From positions 868,001-932,000 of the forward strand of contig PSQN01000005.1 in NCBI GenBank assembly GCA_002989075.1: DNA of 64,000 nucleotides, written 5' to 3'. The DNA comes from Arthonia radiata. Taxonomy: Eukaryota > Ascomycota > Arthoniomycetes > Arthoniales > Arthoniaceae. Positions 25,473-34,588 of this stretch are shown piece by piece (position 1 is the stretch's first letter; each line of letters opens with the position of its first letter). The position numbers and the translations under genes are program-made. The notes under the pieces were generated by a model, which was not told the origin of the DNA, searched no databases, and saw only the letters and a list, made by a program, of their open reading frames with translations.

Positions 25473-25733
25473 ACCAAGTAGGATCATAAGAAGCTGATAG
25501 CGTGTGGACCAAGTAGGACCTAGCAGCGCTCTACTAAGGATAATTGCACCTGCTAGAAGGGACCTCTGGAACCAAGTAGGATCTAGCAGAAGGTCAATCG
25601 CGAGTAAGACCAAGTAGGACGTACTACGCTCCTTAAAGAGGCCAACGCAGTTGACCTATTCTAGCATTTCACGTTCCAGCTCCGCCAAACCAAGTAGGAT
25701 TGTACGAGAGCAACCGGGCGGACCAAGTAGGAC
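25473..25733 (+). repeat. Array of six accaagtagga(t/c) boxes in three pairs
   Basis: The 12-mer accaagtagga(t/c) occurs at 25473, 25508, 25571, 25609, 25689 and 25722, all on the plus strand. The copies pair up, with 35, 38 and 33 bases between the starts within a pair and pair starts 98 and 118 bases apart. The first member of each pair reads aaccaagtaggat and the second gaccaagtaggac, so the array looks like three diverged copies of a unit of about 100 bp. The core is an imperfect inverted repeat (CC-N5-GG). It sits between the divergent Crinkler/RHS-like fossil and the subtilisin-like gene. Confidence 0.8.
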
Positions 25734-25781
25734 CATACCACGTCTCAGAACAGAAATCTTCGCTAGGAAGGCGTTACTACT

Positions 25782-26132
25782 TTAAATACTGACCGAACTC
25801 TTTACGTCCTGATGGAGTTTCTTTGCTGTGTCTCGCGCGTCGATAGCAAAACAACATTCGTCCCAGTGTTCTTTGATAGCCTTCACGCTCTTTATAGATT
25901 GATCGATGTGAAGTCCTTTCCTGCGCCACAAGTTAGCCAGTACGTCAACTTTTGCAGGGACAAGTCCGTACGCGGTCGAGTCTCGATACTGTTTGATGCT
26001 TCTCGCATAACTGCATTGTGGGAAAGGCAGACTCGAGCAGCGACGTGGGCTGAAACACAAACATGGAGTGTGAACAGATGATTGGACGCTTGCTTGGACG
26101 CTAGTCAACTCGGCGTATCCTTCTGGCCCCAC
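25782..26132 (-). CDS. Unrecognised open frame, doubtful
   Basis: A 116-codon minus-strand frame without an in-frame ATG at its 5' end. Its second half (from YARSIKQYRDSTAYG to KKLHQDVKSS) has a charged, protein-like composition with alternating helix-forming residues, so it may be the last exon of a small gene or a relic. I recognise no family. A start exon upstream was not found. Confidence 0.2.
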   Translation of the reverse strand: MGPEGYAELTSVQASVQSSVHTPCLCFSPRRCSSLPFPQCSYARSIKQYRDSTAYGLVPAKVDVLANLWRRKGLHIDQSIKSVKAIKEHWDECCFAIDARDTAKKLHQDVKSSVSI

Positions 26133-26285
26133 ATCATGCCTATTATAGTAATGCTAAATGCGAGGGTTACGAATCTAATTTCACATATACTAAAGCATTT
26201 CCCCCCCCGGCTTGCTTCACACATTACCCAAATGCCAATTGCTGTTTCAAACTGAACCGTCTCTCACACCTCTCATTCAGCAACC

Positions 26286-27551
26286 ATGAGCACGCCTCAA
26301 GACAGCGAAGAAATCCACGGGGCTTTGCCGGAACAAATTCCACAAGCTGGAGATCAAAACTCTACCGCATCTTTGACCGAAGCTACCACACAATTCCCGC
26401 ACGTCAACATTAATGGCCACAAAATTCGTGTCGACCAGTATCCTCCAAATGTACCTTAAAAGGCTCAGCGGAACCGGTTCTTCTTTGCACATACCGATGG
26501 ATTCCTTAGCGCAGAGCGAAGGGAATTGCTACGCAATGAGCATCAAGTCGAAGCGATTGAGTCGTTTGGCAACGCAATATACCTCTTTCGCAACGACAGT
26601 GAAGATCGTACGAAACACAATCTTCCAAGCTGTGTTCTGAGTTCAGCGATGTTCGAGCCACGTTTCAAGATGTATTCGCAATTCGCAGAAACTCTATATG
26701 CTTCCGGCGATCAAGCAATTTTTGTTGTACTCATCAGAAGACAGACAGTCGCGGACGCTCGCGAAGAGGACATAGAGCTGTTCGAAAATATAGCAAGTCA
26801 ACGCAATAAGAGCCTATACACGATAAGTTCACGGAATATACTGTACCTCGAGAATGCGCCCCCCGACCTGATTCAGAAGATAATCGAAGTTGACGTTGTG
26901 GCCCAAGTCGATTCTGCCTCGGCGGTGGTGGTCTACAATGTAAGTGAACGTCTAGTCCCCTTCTTTACTTACTTTGCGTCGCACTTGCCCCTTTCAGACA
27001 CTGTTGACGATAGTATAGTAGTAGCTATAGTTGACATCGGCTTGAACTCCGGCCATCCTATGTTCAAGTCGACGACGATAACGTTCTTGCCGGAACCTAG
27101 ACTTGACAAGAAAGGTTACGGGACACATGTCGGCTGTATAATCCTTGGTAAGCACTATACATGGACATAGTCTGTCTTAGGTCCTCTATATCAATAACCA
27201 AGTATTAGAGACCTCTCCCGGAATTGAGCTGCTATTATGGCCTTATGAGGACAAGGAGACCCGTTTGGGTGAGCTTGGAAAAGCATACGAGGCGTTCAAC
27301 TCAAAAGGTCAGCTCAATTCCCTTCATTGATGCGTGCTCTATTCTGACACATTACACTAGTTCCAACAGCTGCGACTGTTCTCAGCTTTTCGATAAACAC
27401 GTTTTATCAACGCAGCGTATATAGTCCAGCTAGTGCTGCTCTAGACGCCTACATGTACAATCATCCCTGCCTCTGGCCCGTCGTCGCGGCTGGTCATCGT
27501 GCCTGTGCTGTGGCGTCAGAGGCGGCTTGTAAGCTTCAAGTTGGGACGTAG
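26286..27551 (+). pseudogene. Subtilisin-like (S8) gene, probably inactive
   Basis: Remnant of an S8 serine-protease gene of the intracellular kind seen in fungi. The ATG at 26286 starts MSTPQDSEEIHGALPEQ; after 57 codons there is an in-frame TAA at about 26457, and the same frame then runs on as RNRFFFAHTDGFLSAERREL, so it is a nonsense change or a missed splice. A gtaagt...cag pair at 26940-26997 looks like an intron, but removing it breaks the frame while leaving it in does not. The protease core follows: VAIVDIGLNSGHP carries the catalytic Asp. The expected GHGTHV is GYGTHV, so the catalytic His is Tyr. Introns 27148-27208 and 27308-27360 keep the frame and lead to ATVLSFSINTF and PVVAAGH, where the oxyanion Asn is His. 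The frame ends at 27551 before any GTSMA-type serine motif. Pseudogene or pseudoprotease. Confidence 0.6.
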
Positions 27552-28150
27552 TCGACAAGTGATCGCCATTATAGAATCGGGCGAATGTGTCACGGAAGCC
27601 AATGGATCGAGATGGCGCTTGCAAACGAGGAGCCAATGCGTCAAATCTCTCGTTATGGCTTATAAAGATCAAGGCATTGAATACGACAGAACAGGGCAGC
27701 TTGTGCGCCAATGGCGCGCTTTGTCGAACGAGGACACTGCCGCTCGCACTGGACCGCAAGATGGTTACAACGCTGGTATTGTAGGTCCACCGGACTTGCG
27801 TGTTATGTCTTGCGACGAAGGCATTCGCGCCATGCTACACAATTTCATCTTCACCTTACGGGCGGTTCGCTACAAGAGCCTAGTTAGCAAAGCTTCACGT
27901 AGGCAGCTCCGTGGTAGTAGAGCTGACTTCGTGTTGCGGAAGACTGCAAAGTTGATGAAGTTATGTTCTCATCAATTATCCCGGCGCGGAGTGACAACTC
28001 TGATACTTTCGAGATTGCGATACACACACAATTTTCAAGCTCCGTCATACACGCCCCAATCGTTAGGTCTCCCCGGCTATTAGTCCTCCGCGCTGACCTT
28101 CCCTCCTTCGATGACTTCGTCACAGCTCTTCAACACACTTGGTGGGCATT
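27552..28150. other. No supported gene
   Basis: A plus-strand frame of 194 codons (27499-28083) overlaps the end of the subtilisin-like remnant in another frame. It has no recognisable domain and starts at GTG. It may be decayed 3' sequence of the protease gene, but I cannot support a product. Confidence 0.35.
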
Positions 28151-29766
28151 TCATGAACGCCCACGCCTGCCTTCCACTCCGTTCGCTGACGGGCATTTAG
28201 GAATCTGACTTGCTTCCATTTTTCGCGGGCGCCCAGGACGCCTCTTTGCCGTGTGGTCCTGATTGTCTCCTGGCGAAGACGTTCGTTTCCTCTTCTCCGG
28301 CGATTTCCTGGGATGACCCTCAATTGCTCTAGTGACCCCCTTGAGGTTATCGGGGCTCATGAGAGCAGGCAAAGTGTCTTGCTGCTCTCTGTGGTCACCC
28401 GTAGGATTGTCGGCAACCCGCTCTTTGGTCGTCTCTATGTGGAAGCAGATGCGCGCCGCATATTTCAACGCCTCCAGGTATGACTTGATATCGGTCCATA
28501 CCGAAGCTTGCAACTGCCATTGGATATGCTCATGGAAGTAAGAGACGATACCGTTCCGTTGCAGGCTGTAGATATGCCAGTTGGGACCTCGCTCAATGGT
28601 ACCGAGAGTCTGAACAGCAGCGGCATTCTGAGGGCTAATATTGTCATGAATAGACAGCAGCATGTCGTGCATAACGAGTGCAAGCTTGTTGCGGCCCTTG
28701 AGGAATCCTGTATCGTATGTACCGACGGATGGCACTGCTTCGATGGCCAAGTATCCATGCTCACCAGCCGAAACGCTACCGTCAATACGCTTGCTGAGAT
28801 GTTTTGATTCGCCGAGGGTTCTATACTCATCCTCGCTGTCACTGCAAGCCTTGCCTCTGCGGCACGATGTTAGATCAAGCACAGAACGTCAATGTACTCA
28901 GTCACCTACCGCTCGAGCTTTACTCCCTTCAGCTGTGTTACACTTTTATCGAAGATATGGTTCCACACGTTATTTGCGTACCAGCACTCATGATGATCTT
29001 GCATGAGGATTTGATTTGTCATCAAGTGTCGAAAGTTGTAGACTGCTCCTACAATCCATTGTCGAGTTGAGTCGTCAATCTCCAATTCTTCCGCGCGTTT
29101 GAACTGCGATCGGTCACGCTCTCCAGCTTGCTCCCCATCGAGAGCATAAAAATGGTCAATGTACTGGCAGACTTTCTCCAGAGTCTCATTCATTGGCAGA
29201 CTGGGTATTTGGCTGAACAATTCTCGTCTTTCGTCGGGGTCGAACATTTCCGAGATCTTTGGATCGTCCGCTGCAAGAATCCACCGGCCCAGAAGAGACT
29301 GAGAGAGGGCTTTGTCGTCGATCGTTTGGCAGTAATGGTGTATGCACTCTTCAACAACAGTGCCAGTAGATAGGGTTCTTTTTTGATCTGGGGATAGACG
29401 GAAGTATTGAGATTCGAATCGATCGCGAAACTCGCAATCATTCATCGAGGTATCGGTTTGACCGTCGAGTACTGCGTTCTTCGATGGGATGTGGGTCAGG
29501 GCTCGTTCTCGCCGTGTTGGTGTGACACAAAGGATCTTTCTCACTGTGTCCCCTTGTGCAGAATGAATGCTGCCGGCACTTTGCTGAAGAGCTTCCCGGT
29601 GTTGAGCCTGATCACCGCTGTCCATATGCTCTCGGCTATAGTTATTTTCGCCATAAACTACGCCTACATTTCCGTCAATGTTGAAGGTCTGAGTTACAGC
29701 GGTCGGTTGCTGCGACGCTGCTCTTTCTGCCGCAAGTGCCTCATCCTTTCGACAGTCACACGACAT
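28151..29766 (-). CDS. Uncharacterised fungal protein, PD-(D/E)XK-like, AT-hook tail
   Basis: 520 residues from exons 28910-29766 and 28151-28856; the 53-bp intron splits an Arg codon (CG|A). Function unknown. Seen in sequence: an N-terminal segment with TFNIDGNVGVVYGEN at about residues 26-40; a middle helical region (from RFESQYFRLS through LLGRWILAADDP); an aromatic block CWYANNVWNHIFDK; then KRIDGSVSAGEHGYLAIEAV, in which Asp and Glu are spaced as in the D...E-x-K/A motif of PD-(D/E)XK nuclease folds; then a conserved helical block (QTLGTIERGPNWHIYSLQRNG). The C terminus is basic and ends in an AT-hook-like KRRPGRPRK, suggesting DNA binding in the nucleus. The gene at 30429-31252 is a paralogue with the same intron position and phase. 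ATG at 29766 is the first in-frame methionine codon. The nuclease link is inference. Confidence 0.72.
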
Positions 29767-30428
29767 CGTGACAGTTGCGAGAGAACGATCCGGGCACAAG
29801 CAATTGGAGGTCGGGAAATCATAGTTTACTTGCGGAACGCGCAAATGACACGCCAAGAATTTTGAGGCCTATCCGAATTGCACTTAAAGGTGGCAAGTAA
29901 AAGCTTTTGAGACCATGCAGAATACTTGACTACATCCTACCCAACACCGTCTTGACACTTGCTACTAGTCGCTACGTATTTGAAAGTGAATGACCACAAT
30001 GCCGCCTAACGCTAGCAGAACATCAGAGCCGACATCATGCAATGCTGAGCATATTTCAGCCCTAGTTCTGTTCCAGGATTGCTAAATCAAAGGACGCACG
30101 AGGACCGCGAGGCTTGGAGTTACTGAGGATGCGAGGAGCGGAATGCTTCGGTGCAGCAATGCCATTCAAACAGCATATCGGGTATGTCTCGTAAGTATTG
30201 AAAGGAGGACCTAAAAGATATTTGAGAATGTTCAATTAGATTTGCGAGAGCTGCGCTTGGAGTAGTTAAACAGGATTGTGAACGGGGCAGGACTCATTCT
30301 TTGCCCAGACTCACCGACCGCAAGACGATGCGATGCGGGTCGACGAGCCTGAGTTATATCCTTCCCCTTTTCCTGTTTACATCAATCGCACAAGCAGAAA
30401 GTATTGCTACTCTTGAAGAGAAACAGGT
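29767..30428. other. Spacer between the paralogues
   Basis: About 660 bases holding the presumed promoter of the gene at 28151-29766 and the 3' flank of its paralogue. No coding frame, repeat or site recognised. Confidence 0.45.
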
Positions 30429-31252
30429 TTATGCATCAGCGGTCTGAATACCTTTCTCTACAAAGCGGAGCTTCTCGCCTGGGCCTTGGTTCTGATTGTC
30501 GGTGCCCCGCCGCTTCTGAGGTGTCTCTGGATTTGGCGACATATTATTCTTACAATGGCGCGCCTCGCCCGTATCCAGTGCGTCGAGTGACAGGATGGTC
30601 TTCTGTATGAACAGATAAATCCTGGCGGCGAACTTGAGAATTTCGAGGAGGTCTTTCACCGTCTTCAATGAGCCTGGCATGCACTTTCTGAAATGCTCGC
30701 GCAAGTATGTACGGTTGCCGCGCTGCTGGAGACCGAATACCGTCCATTGTGCACCTTCCTCCAAGATACCTAGGGTCTGGAACTTCATGACATCGCCGTT
30801 CAGGGACCTCATGTAGCCTTGATCATGAATCTGATACAACATGTCGCGCTGGGCCTTCAACATTTTTTCGAGATCATGCTCGAACTTGATATCGTCATGC
30901 GCGTTTCTTTGGCACCTGGCATCTTCAATCGCAACGAAGTCAATTCGACGGCTGAAGCGTAGAAGACTATCAAACTTGCTGGCTGCCTTTGCATCTGGAT
31001 CTCTCTGCGTCTCTCTGTATAAGGTCGCTATGCTTGAATCCTTGCCTCTGGACAGATATTAGATATCAATAGTAAGTGCCAGGGGTCTAGGACTTCATAC
31101 CGTTGCACAACGATGCCCGGTAAGCGCTGGACGAGATCGTCGAATACGCGGCTCCAGACGTTGATCGCCCACCAGTTCCCAGAATTGTCTTGTGACAGTA
31201 GCGTACTGTCACACTTTTGAGTCAAGGCGAGTATAGCAGACGCAAGCCACAT
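30429..31252 (-). CDS. Paralogue of the PD-(D/E)XK-like family, 5' end unresolved
   Basis: C-terminal part, at least 256 residues, from exons 31101-31252 and 30429-31047. The 53-bp intron has the same length, position and phase (CG|A) as in the neighbouring paralogue. Shared blocks: NWWAINVWSRVFDDLVQRL aligns with CWYANNVWNHIFDK; FDSLLRFSRRIDFVAIEDA aligns with RIDGSVSAGEHGYLAIEAV, keeping Asp and Glu with 14 and 13 residues between them; and FQTLGILEEGAQWTVFGLQ aligns with VQTLGTIERGPNWHIYSLQ. The block KMLKAQRDMLYQIHDQ and the LREHFRKCMPGSLKTVKDLLEILKFAARIY stretch are typical of an abundant unnamed fungal family. ATG 31252 is only the first in-frame methionine; the frame stays open upstream to about 31390 through a Pro run, so one or more 5' exons are probably missing from this model. 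Unlike its paralogue it has no AT-hook. Confidence 0.65.
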
Positions 31253-32498
31253 CGCGGAACGCGTCACGCGCGCCAAAGGAGCAACAATTCTCCGTATTCC
31301 ATCCAGATACGCTACAATAGTGCGAGTTGTGCCAGCTTGCTCAGGAGGAGGAGGCGGCGGAACGGGAACGCAGAGGCTAATGTTTACCTTGAGTACGGGG
31401 ATTCATTTCTGTCTCGAAAAAGCAGTTATCAGAGCGGATCGCAGGTACGATGGGAGCGGCGTCCTCGGTGCGTGGGAAGTCCCAAGATCATCACCCACAC
31501 CATCACCCACACCATCAGAAAACGTACTCAAGACAGAGGCGAGCAGAGCTTCGGGAGAGGAGATACCATATTGATCTGTAGAGGAGCACTTTTGAAACCA
31601 TAAGTGTTCCCGTCACACTGTCACGGCGGCGCACTCCGTCCACTGTGACGGCCTTGCTGGACTTGCTTTGTGCATGGCCCCAAGGTGTTTTCCACAGCCA
31701 CTCAAATTTAGCTCATAGCCAGAACTCGTAAGAACATATGCGTCTTTGCGCTTTTGAAAACAGGCTCGGAATGGCATGAGCGTTCTATGTGAGCAAAACG
31801 AAGCGTATTTCTGTCAAGCGACGCCCATATTAATTGACCTCTTTCACCGCCTCACCGTGCTCACCTTTGGTCCCACACCAGGCACGCCAGGTTCTGTCCA
31901 ACGGGGCCAGGGTCATGGACAGATCTAACGAACCTCTGCCAGCTTTAAGCGTAGACAGCTGGGGAACCTGGTGTCAAAGAAAGATGGTGAATATCGTTTC
32001 GTATTCGCTGGAAGCAAGGCGCTTTTGAGTTGATATCTCAGCAGCCGAGGAGGGCGGCGTCATTCCGCGCTTACGGGGCCGGAGATGGAGCTAACACCCG
32101 AGCGGTGCTGTGAAGCTTCAACGTCTTAACTAAGCCGACGAGGCTGGCCATCATGGGCCGCGGCTCCTTGTGTTTCTCTTTGTCAGGAACTCATTCTTGA
32201 CGGCCCTCAAGCATTTGCGGCTTTCTGCTTAGCATCGCGTATGACATTCTTCGTAATCACACTCATTCGCATCTGGCCTCATGCCGCTCTAGCTTTTTAT
32301 GCCGTGAATATTCGTGAAAGGTGATCATATATCTACCTCGAGGCATCCCAGGCATTTATTCCGTCCTAGAGTGAAAAGCACCACAGCCTATCCTCGTCAT
32401 CACGTAGTACCACAAGCCTCGGGTCTACCCTTTCTTTGGACTTCATCCCCTATTAACCACCGATATTGCATACAAGCGGACACACACACATCCGCAGC
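31253..32498. other. Right edge of accessory island
   Basis: It contains the unresolved 5' part of the preceding minus-strand gene (to about 31390 or further), a short tandem of the catcacccacac type at about 31489-31516, the right copy of the dispersed repeat, and then the promoter of the AIF-like gene. No other gene supported. Confidence 0.45.
31989..32098 (+). repeat. Dispersed repeat, right copy
   Basis: Direct-orientation match to 23985-24088, about 8 kb away, sharing ttgatatct, ggcggcgtc, ttccgcgcttac and tggagct blocks. Here there is an extra ccgaggagggc segment not found in the left copy. Similarity stops on both sides. It could be a fragment of the same gene family as the Crinkler/RHS-like fossil. 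Confidence 0.6.
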
Positions 32499-34110
32499 AT
32501 GGCCGCAGCCCCCGGCGACGTCGTCCTAAACGGCCAGGCAGACACTTCGCAATCATTCAATCCACATGGCCAGACACAAACTTCGCAATCCTTCAGTCCA
32601 TCTGGCCAGACACAAACTTCGCAATCACTCGGTCCAAATGGCCAGACAGACATTTCGCAGTCACTCAGTCCCGATGGCAAGACGGAGTTCTCGCAACGAC
32701 CGAGTGCCGCTACGATGGACGAGACCTCGCAACCTCTCAGTCCCTCTGCCGACGCCGGCCCTCCGCCGGCGAAGAACATTGTGGTGCTCGGGGCTGGCTT
32801 CGCCGGCTTGTCTGCATCTCATTATTTCATGAAACACATCTACCCGAAGCTAAAGAGCGACGACAAGGACAAAGCGTACAGGCTCATCCTGGTTGACCAG
32901 GTGCGTTGTGCAGGAAGCTGATATTGCTTGACAACGAAGCATCCACTGACAACGCAGTTAGTCTACCCATTTCTGGTGGCACATCTCGGCACCGCGCGCC
33001 ATCGCTTCGACAAAGCTCATACAGCATAACAAGGCCTTCTTTCCCCTCGACGAAGGCTTCAAGCAATACGGTGAAGACCAGGACATCATGGAATTCAAGC
33101 AGGCTCAGCCGGTATCTGTCGATACAAAAGAGCGTCTGGTGACCATCAAATATGTCAATGATGAAAGCAACGCGGATGACAACACTCCTGCACGTGTTGA
33201 AAGCATACCGTATTATGCGCTCATCATCGCAACAGGCGGAATGACACCGACACCAATCACGTCCTTTCACGGTGGTCACACCAAGTCGCAGAAAGCTCTG
33301 GACGATATTAACCAACGTTTGGCACGCGCTACCTCCGTGATCATCGCCGGTGGTGGTCCGGTCGCCGTTGAGACAGCGGGAGAGGTCGGCGAGGCTCTCA
33401 ACGGCACCAGCTCCAGCGTAAAGAGTCGAAAAGTAAAGATCACTGTAATTGCTGGCGGCTCGAAGCTTCTTCCCGTCCTAGGTGAGAAGTATACCAAGAA
33501 GTCGACCAAGTTCCTCGACAAGGTTGGTGTGGATGTCGTTTACAATAAAAGGGTGTCGAGTGTCGGTTTCGAGGCCGCTGAAGCCGGCAAGACGACTATC
33601 ACTCTCGACGATGGTAAGACAATGACTGCCGACGTGTATATTCCTGCCACCGGCACAAAGCCAAACACAAGCTTCCTGCCGCCGGAGCTACGCAACGATC
33701 GTGGCTATGTGGAGACCAACCCTGGCACTCTCCGCGTTGACAAGGCTGGTGAGCGGGTCTATGCGCTTGGAGACGTGGGATCCTATACCCGTGGTGGCGT
33801 GATAGATCTCTACGCAGCGACCCCCGTCTTCGGTAACAATTTCGCAGTGGACCTCGGTGTCCGATCTGGAGACAAGCAGCACAAGTCTGACACGTCAGAG
33901 ACGCAGATCGTCCCCGTCGGCAGCAAGGGCGGTGTTGGCGCTTTCAAAGGCTTCGGCATGCCTTCCATTGCTATCAGGAAAATCAAGGGCGGAGACTACA
34001 TGTTGAGTATGACCAAGCAGATCACTTGGGGTAAGCCCAAGCCTTTTACACACTGACAACTGTATACGTTGCTAATAAAGACTACAGGAGAAAAGTACAA
34101 GAAACCGTGA
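32499..34110 (+). CDS. AIF/FSP1-like FAD-dependent oxidoreductase
   Basis: Pyridine-nucleotide:disulphide-type flavoprotein of the AIF2/AMID/FSP1 group, which oxidises NAD(P)H and may reduce quinones. Exons: 32499-32900, 32962-34030, 34088-34110; 497 residues. The first acceptor must be the tag at 32961, because the cag seven bases earlier puts a stop in frame. Residues 12-71 are five 12-residue repeats of the GQTQTSQSFSPS type. The FAD-binding Rossmann turn is VVLGAGFAGLSA at about residue 95; the NAD site is VIIAGGGPVAVETAGE; the second FAD motif is RVYALGDVGSY. The conserved WWHISAPRAI and PYYALIIATGG segments also match the family. No mitochondrial presequence or membrane segment is evident. 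The last exon has only seven codons. The repeat leader is not part of the catalytic fold and its role is unknown. Confidence 0.88.
32532..32711 (+). repeat. Coding minisatellite, five 36-bp units
   Basis: Five in-frame copies of a 36-base unit encode GQADTSQSFNPH, GQTQTSQSFSPS, GQTQTSQSLGPN, GQTDISQSLSPD and GKTEFSQRPSAA. A sixth degenerate copy (DETSQPLSPS) follows. The units two to four are most alike. Such arrays change copy number readily. Confidence 0.85.
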
Positions 34111-34588
34111 GGAAGATCCTCAGTCCTTCGCAGCATCTGGATCTGGCGTTGTATGATTTCGACCTGTATACCGGTGGAGCATCTTGATACCCTTGTGAAA
34201 TTTAATAGATTTGGCTGTTATACCGCATGGAGTGGGAAATGGGTCGTCGCCGGTGTAGACTAAAACTTTTCGTGCCACTTGGGTCCAACCTACGTCGTCT
34301 TTAGTCGTTTTCACCTTACACTTCTACTGTATAGATTCCTACAAGCGAGCACATCGGCACACATCAATCGTGACCCATGAACGATAATGAACTGGAAAGG
34401 ATCGATGACCCCTGAGCGCCGGCTTCAAAGCTGGTAGAATCCCTAGACTAAGTCCCCTATTCTGGATGACCCTGCCAGCGCAAACCATAAATCAAGCACG
34501 CCGAGCTTCTAGCTTCCGGGTGCATCTTCAATTCTTTTCAAACGTCTTTCTCCCATCTTTACCACCATTTCCAGCCAACTTTGCCATC
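34111..34588. other. FAL1 promoter and AIF-like 3' flank
   Basis: Between two plus-strand genes. The 100 bases before the FAL1 start are pyrimidine-rich. No other feature seen. Confidence 0.5.

Noticed and set aside
27499-28083. Plus-strand 194-codon frame after the subtilisin-like remnant
   Set aside because: Starts at GTG, no domain and no clean join to the upstream exons; a decayed 3' end of that gene remains possible but unproven.
31253-31390. Extending the 5' end of the second paralogue through the Pro-rich frame to an ATG at about 31410
   Set aside because: Needs an 11-base intron; the true 5' exon is not determinable from sequence alone.
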